Shown one piece after another: positions 1-7,065 of a DNA stretch of 14,473 nucleotides. The stretch is from positions 1-14,473 of the forward strand of contig CALGAN010000033.1 in NCBI GenBank assembly GCA_937951875.1. The letters run 5' to 3'. Under the pieces are notes generated by a model. It searched no databases and was not told the origin of the DNA. It was given only the letters and a program-made list of their open reading frames with translations. The stretch's first letter is position 1, and every line of letters starts with the position of its first letter. The position numbers and the translations under genes are program-made. Source of the DNA: an uncultured Alkalilimnicola sp. (GTDB lineage: Bacteria > Pseudomonadota > Gammaproteobacteria > Nitrococcales > AK92).

Positions 1-145
1 TCCGCAGGGGCGGATCGAAGCGAATGGTCTGCCAGTCGGTGGTGATCTGGAACGGACCGCCGATCCGGCGATCCTCCGGGAAGCCGTGGCTGCCGCAGCC
101 GCTTATCGCCGGCGGCTTCGCCCTCCGCAGTGCGGACCCGGCCAT
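1..145 (-). CDS. Possible 5' end of an unknown protein, running off the left edge
   Basis: The minus-strand frame starting with ATG at 145-143 stays open for 48 codons to the window edge. It has an in-frame TAA 21 bases upstream and no other start codon between. The visible protein begins MAGSALRRAKPP and continues through SHGFPEDRRIGGPFQ and TTDWQTIRFDPPLR. The second half reads like ordinary protein; the first is basic and not hydrophobic, so the ISGC stretch is unlikely to be a real lipobox. There is no convincing ribosome site. It would be divergent from the glutathione reductase gene, with about 60 bases between starts. I do not recognise a family, and a random open frame is possible in DNA this rich in GC. 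Confidence 0.27.
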   Translation of the reverse strand, partial: MAGSALRRAKPPAISGCGSHGFPEDRRIGGPFQITTDWQTIRFDPPLR

Positions 146-207
146 AGGCGCATCCCGCCGCCGATGTTATGTTGCCTGCAATCTGTGTGGTCTATGCGGA
201 ATAGCTT

Positions 208-1557
208 ATGAGCCGGCATTTCGACTTCATCTCCATCGGCGGCGGCAGCGGCGGCATGGCGGCGGCGCGGCGCGCGGCCAAGCACGGCGCCAAGACGGCG
301 GTGATCGAGGCCTCCCGCCTGGGCGGTACCTGCGTCAACGTCGGCTGCGTGCCCAAGAAGGTCATGTGGAACGCCGCCCATCTGGGCTGGGGCCTGCATC
401 ATGCGACCGATTACGGATTCCGGGTGGAGGATTTCCGCCTCGACTGGTCCGATTTGCATGCCCGCCGCGAGGCTTACGTCCGGCGCCTCAACGACATTTA
501 CGCGCGTAACCTGGAGCGCGAGCAGGTCACCCACATCCAGGGCCATGCCCGCTTCGTCGATGCGCACACCGTGGAGGTCAACGGCGAGCGCTACAGCGCC
601 GACCATATCTGCATCGCCACCGGCGGCCGGCCGAAGTGGCCGGACATTCCCGGCGCCGAGTGCGCCATCGATTCGGACGGCTTCTTCGCCCTGGACCGTC
701 AACCGAAGAAGGTGGCGGTGATCGGCGCCGGCTACATCGCCGTGGAGCTGGTGGGCGTGCTGCACCACCTGGGCAGCGACGCGACCCTGGTGTTGCGCTA
801 CGACAAGCCGCTGCGCGGCTTCGACGAGATGCTGCGCGACGGCTTCATGGAAGCCACCCAAGCCGACGCCATCACCATCGTCACCGGCTTCTCCACCAGC
901 CGCTTGCAGCGCGAGGACGACGGCACGGTGACGCTGTTCGCCGACGACGGCCGCAGCCTCGGCGGCTACGACGTGGTGATCTGGGCGGTGGGCCGCGTGC
1001 CGAACACCGACGACCTCGGCCTGGAGCGCGCCGGGGTGAAGGTTGACGAGCGCGGCTACATTCCGGTCGACAAGTATCAGCAGACCAACGTGCCGGGCGT
1101 GTACGCCATCGGTGACGTCACTGGTGTCTTCCCGCTCACGCCGGTGGCCATCGCCGCCGGCCGCCGGCTGTGTGACCGCCTGTTCGGCGGCATGCCGGAC
1201 CGCCATCTGCCGTACGAGAACATCCCGACGGTGGTGTTCACGCATCCGCCGCTCGGCACGGTCGGCTTGACCGAGGAGGAGGCGCGCGCCAAGTACGGCG
1301 ATGCGGTGAAGGTCTACACCTCGCGCTTCATCTCCATGGACTACGCCATGGGCCCCGATAAGCGTCGTTCACTGATGAAGCTGGTCTGCGTCGGCCCCGA
1401 GGAGAAGGTCATCGGCGTCCACGTGTTCGGGCCGCACGCCGACGAGATGCTGCAGGGCTTCGCGGTGGCGGTGCGGATGGGTGCGACCAAGCGCGATTTC
1501 GACGATACCGTCGCCATCCATCCCACCAGCGCCGAGGAGCTGGTGACCATGGTCTGA
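208..1557 (+). CDS. gor: Glutathione-disulfide reductase
   Basis: Cytoplasmic FAD flavoenzyme that reduces glutathione disulfide with NADPH and keeps the thiol pool reduced. The 449 residues match the usual length. In order: the FAD-binding GGGSGG at 11-16, the redox disulfide in GGTCVNVGCVPKK (Cys42 and Cys47), a second Rossmann segment beginning VAVIGAGYIAVE near 170, followed by the arginine-bearing RYDKPLRGFD expected for NADPH rather than NADH, an FAD-contacting GDVTG near 300, and the C-terminal HPTSAEE with catalytic His438 and Glu443. These separate it from lipoamide dehydrogenase and mercuric reductase. ATG 208 places the FAD motif at the normal distance from the N terminus, although the ribosome site is weak. 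Its stop overlaps the ribosome site of the next gene, so it probably heads a three-gene operon. Confidence 0.95.
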   Translation: MSRHFDFISIGGGSGGMAAARRAAKHGAKTAVIEASRLGGTCVNVGCVPKKVMWNAAHLGWGLHHATDYGFRVEDFRLDWSDLHARREAYVRRLNDIYARNLEREQVTHIQGHARFVDAHTVEVNGERYSADHICIATGGRPKWPDIPGAECAIDSDGFFALDRQPKKVAVIGAGYIAVELVGVLHHLGSDATLVLRYDKPLRGFDEMLRDGFMEATQADAITIVTGFSTSRLQREDDGTVTLFADDGRSLGGYDVVIWAVGRVPNTDDLGLERAGVKVDERGYIPVDKYQQTNVPGVYAIGDVTGVFPLTPVAIAAGRRLCDRLFGGMPDRHLPYENIPTVVFTHPPLGTVGLTEEEARAKYGDAVKVYTSRFISMDYAMGPDKRRSLMKLVCVGPEEKVIGVHVFGPHADEMLQGFAVAVRMGATKRDFDDTVAIHPTSAEELVTMV

Positions 1558-1568
1558 GGACGCGGCCG

Positions 1569-2096
1569 GTGATCCGTCCGTTCCAGGGCATCGTCCCCAC
1601 GGTGCCGGCCAGCAGCTGGGTGGACGACAGCGCCGTGGTGATCGGCGACGTCGTGCTCGGCGAGGACGTGTCGATCTGGCCGCAGGCCGTGCTGCGCGGC
1701 GACGTCAACGCCATCCGCATCGGCGACCGGACCAACATCCAGGACGCCGCCGTGGTGCATGTCAGCCACGTGGGACCGTTCAATCCGAAAGGGGCGCGTA
1801 CGGTGATCGGCGCCGACGTCACCGTCGGCCACCGGGCGGTGCTGCATGGCTGCACCCTGCACGACCGCATCCTGGTCGGCATCGGCGCGATCCTGATGGA
1901 CGACGTGGTGGTGGAATCGGACGTGATCATCGGCGCCGGCAGCCTGGTGCCGCCCGGCAAGGTGCTGGCCGCCGGTTATCTGTACGTCGGCAGTCCGGCG
2001 CGGCGGGTGCGGCCGCTGACCGATAGCGAGCGGGCGCAGTTGCGCTACTCGGCCCGTTATTATGCCGACCTCAAGAACTGCCACCGCGGCGGCTGA
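1569..2096 (+). CDS. Gamma-class carbonic anhydrase-like hexapeptide-repeat protein (YrdA/PaaY type)
   Basis: 175 residues of left-handed beta-helix, with repeated hydrophobic-x-x-G-x-x turns such as VVIGDVVLGEDVSIW and VIIGAGSLV. The histidines expected to bind metal between subunits of a trimer are visible: His64/His67 in VVHVSH, His88 in VGHRA and His93 in LHGC. NIQD at 56-59 is also typical. Members are annotated as carbonic anhydrase family proteins, but many have no measured CO2 hydration activity, so the reaction is inferred. The start is GTG, chosen because GAGGA at 1556-1560 overlaps the gor stop and lies 8 bases ahead. The 11-base gap from gor and 14-base gap to the next gene suggest one transcript. 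Confidence 0.9.
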   Translation: MIRPFQGIVPTVPASSWVDDSAVVIGDVVLGEDVSIWPQAVLRGDVNAIRIGDRTNIQDAAVVHVSHVGPFNPKGARTVIGADVTVGHRAVLHGCTLHDRILVGIGAILMDDVVVESDVIIGAGSLVPPGKVLAAGYLYVGSPARRVRPLTDSERAQLRYSARYYADLKNCHRGG

Positions 2097-2110
2097 AGCG
2101 GGGGGAATCC

Positions 2111-3169
2111 ATGGACGAGGTCACACGTCCGCCGTTCGTGCTCGCCGACCGTGAGGTCGCGGCGGGCAGCCGGCTCACCATCGATCTGCCGGTGGCGCAG
2201 CTCTACACCCACACGCCGGTGAACATGCCGGTGCACGTGGTGCACGGTCGCAAACCGGGGCCGACCTTGCTGGTGTGCGCCGCCATCCACGGCGACGAAA
2301 TCAACGGCGTGGAAATCATCCGCCGGCTGCTCAAGCTGCCGATGATCGGCCGCATCGCCGGCACGCTGCTGGCGGTGCCCATCGTCAACGTGCTGGGCTT
2401 CATCGACCGCACCCGCTACTTGCCCGACCGGCGCGACCTCAACCGCTCCTTCCCCGGCAGCGAGCACGGCTCCATGGCCAGCCGCATCGCCTACATGTTC
2501 AAGACCGAGATCCTGGACAAGTCCACGCACGTGGTGGATCTGCACACGGCCGCCGTACACCGCGCCAACCTGCCGCAGGTGCGGGTGAACTTGGCCGACA
2601 AGGGCTCCGCCGAGCTGGCGCGCGCCTTCGGTGTGCCGGTCATCATCAACTCGGCGCTGATCGAAGGCTCGCTGCGCTATGCCGCCGATCTCAAGAACAT
2701 CCCGGTGGTGACCTACGAGGCCGGCGAGGCGCTGCGTTTCGACGAAGCCGGCATCCGCGCCGGCGTGCAGGGCATCGTGCGGGTGATGCGCCATCTGCGC
2801 ATGCTGCCGCCGCTGCCCGGCAAGGCCCCCGTGGTGCGCAAGCACTTCGTCGCCGACTCCAGCACCTGGGTGCGGGCCGAGCAGGACGGGATCTTCCGCG
2901 CCGTGGTCGACCTCGGCGCCCATGTCCGCAAGGGGCAGGTGCTGGGGTTCATCGCCGATCCGTTCGGGGAGCGCGAGATGCAGGTCACGGCCACGCTCGG
3001 CGGCATCATCGTCGGCCGCGCCAATCTGCCGCTGGTGCACGAAGGCGAGGCGCTGTTCCACATCGCCAAGGTGGAAGCCGCCAGCAAGGTGGCGCGCCAC
3101 GTCGAGGTGTTCCGCGAGCGGTTGGCGGGCGAGGACGACGTGCTGCTCGACGAGCCGCCCATCGTCTGA
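2111..3169 (+). CDS. Succinylglutamate desuccinylase/aspartoacylase-family zinc amidohydrolase
   Basis: 352-residue protein of the M14-like AstE/AspA family, whose members use one zinc ion to cleave amide bonds of N-acyl amino acids or related compounds. The zinc ligands are seen as His60 and Glu63 in AAIHGDEINGVE and His145 in VVDLHT. Substrate-binding DLNRSFPGS lies at 109-117, and Glu203 in TYEAGE is the likely catalytic acid/base. A C-terminal beta-barrel of lipoyl/biotinyl type (about 255-310, with DLGAHVRKGQVLGFI) is common in this uncharacterised subgroup and absent from true AstE. The substrate cannot be told. It is third in the presumed gor operon and converges on the VOC gene, with only 10 bases between their stops. 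GGGGGA just before the ATG is a modest ribosome site. Confidence 0.88.
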   Translation: MDEVTRPPFVLADREVAAGSRLTIDLPVAQLYTHTPVNMPVHVVHGRKPGPTLLVCAAIHGDEINGVEIIRRLLKLPMIGRIAGTLLAVPIVNVLGFIDRTRYLPDRRDLNRSFPGSEHGSMASRIAYMFKTEILDKSTHVVDLHTAAVHRANLPQVRVNLADKGSAELARAFGVPVIINSALIEGSLRYAADLKNIPVVTYEAGEALRFDEAGIRAGVQGIVRVMRHLRMLPPLPGKAPVVRKHFVADSSTWVRAEQDGIFRAVVDLGAHVRKGQVLGFIADPFGEREMQVTATLGGIIVGRANLPLVHEGEALFHIAKVEAASKVARHVEVFRERLAGEDDVLLDEPPIV

Positions 3170-3189
3170 GCGCGCCGCCTCAGGCGCGC
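3170..3189. terminator. GC hairpin at a convergent gene junction
   Basis: GCGCGCC (3170-3176) pairs perfectly with GGCGCGC (3183-3189) around a six-base loop. The loop contains TCA at 3180-3182, which is the TGA stop of the minus-strand VOC gene. The hairpin starts right after the plus-strand stop at 3167-3169. There is no T-run on either side, so it is not a classic intrinsic terminator; it may mark or protect both 3' ends. Confidence 0.4.
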
Positions 3190-3554
3190 GGCCGCTCGCT
3201 AATCAGCGCCAGCGGATTGCCTTCGGAGTCGCGGAAGAACGCCAGCCACAGGTCGTAGCTCGGCAGTCGGTTGACGATGTGCGGCTGCCGCTCCAGCGCC
3301 ACCCCGCGCCGTTCCAGCTCGCGGGCGGCGGCCTGGATGTCCGGTACCGTGAAGTACACCAGGCAGCGCGCAGGCTCGCGCTCGGCGCGATCCGATTCCG
3401 CCAGCATCAGCCGGATGCCCGCGCAGTCGAAAAAGGCCGCGTTGGAATGCTCGAACAGCAGCAGCAGACCGAGCGTATCCCGGTAGAATTCGATGGCGCG
3501 CCGCAGGTCGCGCACCGGCAGCGCGATTTGTCCGATCACCGCGGTGGAGAGCAA
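3180..3554 (-). CDS. VOC (glyoxalase/bleomycin-resistance fold) family protein
   Basis: 124 residues with the paired beta-alpha-beta-beta-beta modules of the vicinal oxygen chelate superfamily: module one IGQIALPVRDLRRAIEFYRDTLGL, module two from CLVYFTVPDIQAAARELERRGV to the C-terminal DSEGNPLALISE. The candidate metal ligand positions are Gln9, a Glu in LMLAE and the final Glu in LISE. Gln replaces the more usual His at the first site, which occurs in glyoxalase-like members but leaves the reaction open. The start is TTG, preceded by GAGAGGGGA on the minus strand; no ATG is available. Methylglyoxal detoxification with the glutathione system upstream is tempting, but the gene is on the opposite strand, so this is only speculation. 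Confidence 0.85.
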   Translation of the reverse strand: MLSTAVIGQIALPVRDLRRAIEFYRDTLGLLLLFEHSNAAFFDCAGIRLMLAESDRAEREPARCLVYFTVPDIQAAARELERRGVALERQPHIVNRLPSYDLWLAFFRDSEGNPLALISERPRA

Positions 3555-3615
3555 GCCGAATCCCCTCTCGAGCTGTGAGTGAATACGGTTCAGGCTAGGC
3601 TGCGCGCAAGCGCTT

Positions 3616-3638
3616 CGCCAGTGAATAAATCACTGGCG
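3616..3638. promoter_or_regulatory. Perfect 9-bp inverted repeat, operator or 3' hairpin
   Basis: CGCCAGTGA (3616-3624) and TCACTGGCG (3630-3638) are exact inverted copies around ATAAA. The element lies between the 3' end of the 77-residue gene (3688) and the start of the VOC gene (3554), both on the minus strand. It could be an operator ahead of the VOC gene or a transcript-end hairpin for the 77-residue gene. No T-run follows on either strand. Confidence 0.5.
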
Positions 3639-3687
3639 CGGCGGCGCTTCCCCGCGCAGTGGGGCGACGGTGGCGACCGCGCGCCCG

Positions 3688-3921
3688 CTACAGGCCGAAC
3701 TCCTTGGGCCAGCTCACCAGCGCGTCGTGATCCATGGTGTCGATGGCGCTGGGGCCGATCCGACGAGTGTTCCAAGCGTAGTTGAGCTTGGCGTAAATGG
3801 CCGCCATGCGTTCCTCCATGAGTTCTTCGGCGGCGTCGGGGTCGTCCTCGATGTCGTTGACCAGCTCCTCCAACGCGCCGAGCGCGTCCTGCAGGGTCAC
3901 CAGTATCCAATCGGCGTCCAT
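3688..3921 (-). CDS. Small acidic protein of unknown function
   Basis: 77 residues, beginning MDADWILVTLQDALGALEEL. The first half is a predicted amphipathic, strongly acidic helix (LEELVNDIEDDPDAAEELMEERMAAI); the second half carries YAKLNYAWNTRRIG and ends HDALVSWPKEFGL. No membrane segment, signal peptide, cysteine or metal motif is seen. I do not recognise it. Coding status is supported by an excellent ribosome site on the minus strand: AGGAG followed by seven bases and then ATG. Normal amino acid composition also helps, in contrast to the Arg/Pro/Gly-rich overlapping frames. It stands between two other minus-strand genes but with gaps on both sides, so co-transcription is uncertain. Confidence 0.75.
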   Translation of the reverse strand: MDADWILVTLQDALGALEELVNDIEDDPDAAEELMEERMAAIYAKLNYAWNTRRIGPSAIDTMDHDALVSWPKEFGL

Positions 3922-3999
3922 TTGCGGGCTCCTGTGGTGGCGGCACCCGCTGCGGGGCGCCGCGTGATGTCGTAAATCGGCCGTGCGGCCGCTGGATTC

Positions 4000-4017
4000 T
4001 ACCCGCTACGCCGGGTA
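4000..4017. terminator. Small hairpin around the hydrolase stop codon
   Basis: TACCCG (4000-4005) pairs with CGGGTA (4012-4017); the six-base loop contains CTA at 4006-4008, the minus-strand TAG stop of the alpha/beta hydrolase. There is no clear T-run. It is the same arrangement as at 3170-3189 and 5823-5849. Confidence 0.35.
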
Positions 4018-4965
4018 ATGCCGCCCAAGAAAATCCAGCAGATGGGCGTTGACCTCGGCGGCCCGCTCGACCTGGGTCCAGTGGCCGCAGTCTTCCAGCA
4101 CGTGCTGCTCCACCCGCGGCACGACCGAGGGCATGCGGCTGAGCGAGTTGGCTTCGAGCAGCCGCACCGGGTCCTTATCGCCGATCAGGAACAGCGCCGG
4201 CTGCTCGATCCGGCGGCTGGCCAGCGGCGCGGTGCGCTCCCAGTTGCGGTCGAAGTTGCGGTACCAGTTGAGCCCGCCGTAGAAACCCCGCCCCTCGAAG
4301 GTGCGCACGTACTCCTCGAAGTCCGCCTCGCTCATCCACGCCGGCCAGCCATCCGGTTCGAGCGCGCCGTCGAACAGCCGGGCGTCGGCCGGCTTGTCGC
4401 GCAGGAAGCTATTGGCGGGCACGGCGGCGGACCAATTGTGGAAGGTCAGGCGCAGGGTGCGGCGGATGTCGGCGTCCAGTTCCGCTTCCGCCACGCCGGG
4501 CGTCTGGAAGTACAGGATGTAGTTGAACCGGCCCTCGTAGTGCTTGCGCAGGTACTGCAGCGGCGAGGCTTTGGGGCGGCCGCCGAACGGCACCGACATG
4601 CCGACCACTGCCTTGACCCGCTCCGGCTCCAACAGCGCCGTGTGCCAGGCCACCGGCGCGCCCCAGTCGTGGCCCACCACCACGGCCTCCTTTTGACCGA
4701 GATAGTCCATGACGGCGCGGATGTCGCCGCAGAGCGTGAGCAGCTCGTAGGCGGCCGGATCGCGCGGCGCGTCGCTGCGGCCGTAGCCGCGCATCTCCGG
4801 CACCAGCACGCGGTAGCCGGCGGCGGTCAGGGCCGGCACTTGAAAGCGCCAGGAATGCCAGCATTCCGGAAAGCCGTGCAGCAGCCAGACCGGCCGGCCA
4901 TGTTCCGGGCCGGCCTCATGAACGCACAGATGGATGCCGTTGACAGCGTAGTTGTGAATTTCCAT
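4006..4965 (-). CDS. Alpha/beta-fold hydrolase, epoxide hydrolase type
   Basis: 319 residues, full length for the family. The oxyanion-hole motif HGFPE is at 30-34, RGYGRSD at 59-65, and the nucleophile Asp100 in GHDWGAPVAW. An aspartate rather than serine at this position points to epoxide hydrolase or haloalkane dehalogenase chemistry. Asp265 in IGDKDPV and His295 in CGHWTQVE complete the triad. Cap-domain tyrosines that activate the epoxide in this family are likely Tyr152 (ILYFQTPG) and Tyr235 (LNWYRNF); their presence and HGFPE favour epoxide hydrolase. There is no signal peptide, so it is cytoplasmic. The start ATG has AGGAGAGAGAAG upstream on the minus strand. It is divergent from the hotdog protein gene, with about 100 bases between starts. 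Confidence 0.9.
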   Translation of the reverse strand: MEIHNYAVNGIHLCVHEAGPEHGRPVWLLHGFPECWHSWRFQVPALTAAGYRVLVPEMRGYGRSDAPRDPAAYELLTLCGDIRAVMDYLGQKEAVVVGHDWGAPVAWHTALLEPERVKAVVGMSVPFGGRPKASPLQYLRKHYEGRFNYILYFQTPGVAEAELDADIRRTLRLTFHNWSAAVPANSFLRDKPADARLFDGALEPDGWPAWMSEADFEEYVRTFEGRGFYGGLNWYRNFDRNWERTAPLASRRIEQPALFLIGDKDPVRLLEANSLSRMPSVVPRVEQHVLEDCGHWTQVERAAEVNAHLLDFLGRHYPA

Positions 4966-5040
4966 GGCGATCTTCTCTCTCCTGGACTTTTGGGCGAGTC
5001 TTGGCCGCTCGCGGTCCCATCACGGCCATTAAGCTGGCAT

Positions 5041-5060
5041 GATCACCTCCTCTGAGGAGG
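5041..5060 (+). promoter_or_regulatory. Ribosome site facing a copy of the 16S anti-Shine-Dalgarno tail
   Basis: GATCACCTCCT at 5041-5051 is identical to the conserved 3' tail of bacterial 16S rRNA. The real ribosome site GAGGAGG (5054-5060) follows at once. The two form the 15-base palindrome 5046-5060, which can fold as CCTCC / TCTGA loop / GGAGG and would hide the ribosome site of the gene starting at 5067. The pairing is seen directly; a regulatory role is inference. Confidence 0.45.
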
Positions 5061-5066
5061 ATGAGC

Positions 5067-5789
5067 ATGACGACACAACAACAGATCGTTATCGACCGGC
5101 GCTTCAACGGTCCCCCGAATTCCGGCAACGGCGGCTACGTCAGCGGCGTGCTGGCGCGCGGCTTGAGCGGCGCGGCGGCGGTGACGCTGCGCTCGCCCCC
5201 ACCACTGGACCGGCCGCTGGACCTGGTATGCGACCAGGGCGGGCGGCGCCGCCTGCTCGACGGCGAGCGGCTGGTCGGGGAGGCTCAGGCAACCGCGCTC
5301 GACGATCTGGAGGTGCCGCCGCCGGTGTCGCTGGCCGAGGCCGAAGCGGCGGTGCAGCGTTACCGCGGCTTCAAGGATCACACCTTCGGCACCTGTTTCG
5401 TCTGCGGCCCGCGCCGGGACGAGGGCGATGGGCTGCGCATCTTCCCCGGCCAGGTCGGCGATCGGGCGCTGGTGGCGGCGCCCTGGACGCCCGACGCGTC
5501 GCTGGCCGATGCCGATGGCCTGGTGCGCAGCGAATTCGTCTGGGCGGCGCTGGATTGCCCCGGCGCGTTCGCCGTGTATATCGAATATCCCGATATCGTC
5601 GCCGTGCTCGGCCGGTTCGAGGTCGAGGTGCTGGCGCCGGTGCGCGCCGGCGAGCCGCACGTGGTCACCGGCTGGCCAATCCGTCACGACGGCCGCAAGC
5701 ATGTCGCCGGTACCGCGCTGTTCGACCGCGACGGCCGCCTGCTCGGGCGGGCGCGCGCCGTTTGGATCGAAATCCCGCGCACGTTCTGA
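5067..5789 (+). CDS. Double hotdog-fold protein, probable thioesterase
   Basis: About 240 residues. The N-terminal RRFNGPPNSGNGGYVSG resembles the active-site entry of PaaI/acyl-CoA thioesterase hotdog domains. A second motif, FGTCFVCGPRRDEGDGLRIF, starts the second half, with ALDCPGAFAVYI where a hotdog central helix is expected and a closing beta-sheet HVVTGWPIRHDGRKHVAGTALF. Hydrolysis of an acyl-CoA or similar thioester is inferred from the fold, and the substrate is unknown. ATG 5067 is preferred to ATG 5061 because GAGGAGG ends at 5060: it is six bases from 5067 but directly abuts 5061. It converges on the MFS gene with a 46-base gap. Confidence 0.75.
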   Translation: MTTQQQIVIDRRFNGPPNSGNGGYVSGVLARGLSGAAAVTLRSPPPLDRPLDLVCDQGGRRRLLDGERLVGEAQATALDDLEVPPPVSLAEAEAAVQRYRGFKDHTFGTCFVCGPRRDEGDGLRIFPGQVGDRALVAAPWTPDASLADADGLVRSEFVWAALDCPGAFAVYIEYPDIVAVLGRFEVEVLAPVRAGEPHVVTGWPIRHDGRKHVAGTALFDRDGRLLGRARAVWIEIPRTF

Positions 5790-5822
5790 AGCCCTGACCG
5801 GGACGGCGGCGGGGCATTGCGC

Positions 5823-5849
5823 GCGTCGGCGCCGCTCACGCGCCGACGC
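5823..5849. terminator. 10-bp GC hairpin at a convergent junction
   Basis: GCGTCGGCGC (5823-5832) pairs perfectly with GCGCCGACGC (5840-5849). The seven-base loop holds TCA at 5836-5838, the minus-strand TGA stop of the MFS gene. It sits in the 46-base gap between the convergent hotdog and MFS genes. No T-run is present, so intrinsic termination is only possible, but it could serve as a shared 3' boundary. Confidence 0.45.
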
Positions 5850-7065
5850 CGCGCTCGACCGCCGGCGCCGCCGCGGGGCGGCGGAAGCTGCGCACCTGCC
5901 AGCTCAGGTACACCCCGGCCAGCATGACCACGCAGCTGATGGCGAAGGTGACGCGGAAGCTGCCGCTCCAGTCGATCAGCAGCCCCGCGGCGCCCGGTCC
6001 GACCAGCTGGCCAATGGCGTAGAACAGCGTGACGTAGCTCACCGCCAGCGGCGCCTCGCGCGGCTGCACCTGATCGGTGGCCGCCGCCAGCACCGACGTG
6101 AACATGCCGGACACGGTCACGCCGAGCACCAGGTAGTGCACCACGAAGCCGGTGAGCGTCGGCCAGAGCACCGGCAGCAGCGTGCCCAGCAGGGTCAGCG
6201 TGGTCGACAGCAGCAGCGTGTTGCCCCGGCCGGTGCGGTCCGACAGTCCGCCCCACAGCGGCCCCGCGAAGATCGACAGCACCCCCATCAGCGCCGTCAG
6301 CCGGCCGGCCGTGAGCGGCGACAGCCCGGCGTCCAGCGCGAAGCTGAACATGAAGATGGTGTGCACGATGTAGGTGATGCCGACGATGCCGTACAGCAGC
6401 CCGACCGTGATGACACGGCGGTTGCGGTACACCGCCCCCTTGTTCACCGGCGGCAGGGGCTGGCCATCGACCGCGCCGGGCGGCGGCGGAGGGTTGTGGA
6501 TAAAGGCCAGCAGCGCCGCGCCGGCGATCACCCCGCACGCCGCGAACACCGCCCAGCTCAGGCGCCAGCCGTGCGGGACGAAGGTCTCGGTCATGAACGG
6601 GATCAGCGCGCCGGCGACCAGCATGCCCACGCCCACGCCGGCGTTGAGCGCGCCGATCACCGCGCCGCGCCGTTCCGGATACCAGCTCGCCAGCAGCGAC
6701 ACCAGCGGCGTATAGGAGAATGCGGTCCCGATGCCCAGCAGCGTCATCAACGCCAGCAGCAGCCAGTAATGGGTGGCCACGCTCAGCCCGATGCAGCCCA
6801 GCGTCACCAGGATCACGCCGAGCAGCACCGTGCGCCGCCCGCCCCAGCGCGCCGCCGTCACGCCGGCGGTCATCACCAGCGCCAGGTAGCCTAGCGCCGA
6901 CATGGTGCCGAGGTTGCCCACCTGCTGGTAGCTTAGACCCAGGTCGTCGCGCATGGGCGGCAGGATCAGGCCGAAAGCGAGGCGGGCGAAAACCAGGGTG
7001 ACGATGACGATCAGCATGCCGGTGCCGATCATCGGCAGGGCGGGCGGCCGCTGCGGTGCGGGCAT
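5836..7065 (-). CDS. MFS transporter, 12 membrane helices
   Basis: 409 residues, normal for a major facilitator superfamily carrier in the inner membrane. Hydrophobic segments appear in two sets of six: first MLIVIVTLVFARLAFGLILP, then helices through about residue 195, a proline-rich cytoplasmic loop (NPPPPPGAVDGQPLPPVNKG, about 195-215) and six more helices to about 390. The helix 2-3 loop carries the MFS signature remnant ARWGGRRTVLLG, and its counterpart in the second half is GGLSDRTGRGN. The architecture is like the YbfB/YjiJ or NNP-like carriers. The substrate cannot be deduced. GGAGGAG lies seven to eight bases ahead of the ATG on the minus strand. It is divergent from the acyl-CoA dehydrogenase gene, across a 400-base region. 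Confidence 0.9.
   Translation of the reverse strand: MPAPQRPPALPMIGTGMLIVIVTLVFARLAFGLILPPMRDDLGLSYQQVGNLGTMSALGYLALVMTAGVTAARWGGRRTVLLGVILVTLGCIGLSVATHYWLLLALMTLLGIGTAFSYTPLVSLLASWYPERRGAVIGALNAGVGVGMLVAGALIPFMTETFVPHGWRLSWAVFAACGVIAGAALLAFIHNPPPPPGAVDGQPLPPVNKGAVYRNRRVITVGLLYGIVGITYIVHTIFMFSFALDAGLSPLTAGRLTALMGVLSIFAGPLWGGLSDRTGRGNTLLLSTTLTLLGTLLPVLWPTLTGFVVHYLVLGVTVSGMFTSVLAAATDQVQPREAPLAVSYVTLFYAIGQLVGPGAAGLLIDWSGSFRVTFAISCVVMLAGVYLSWQVRSFRRPAAAPAVERGVGA

Noticed and set aside
5061..5066. ATG 5061 as the start of the hotdog gene
   Set aside because: The ribosome site ends at 5060 and directly abuts it; ATG 5067 has the normal six-base spacing.
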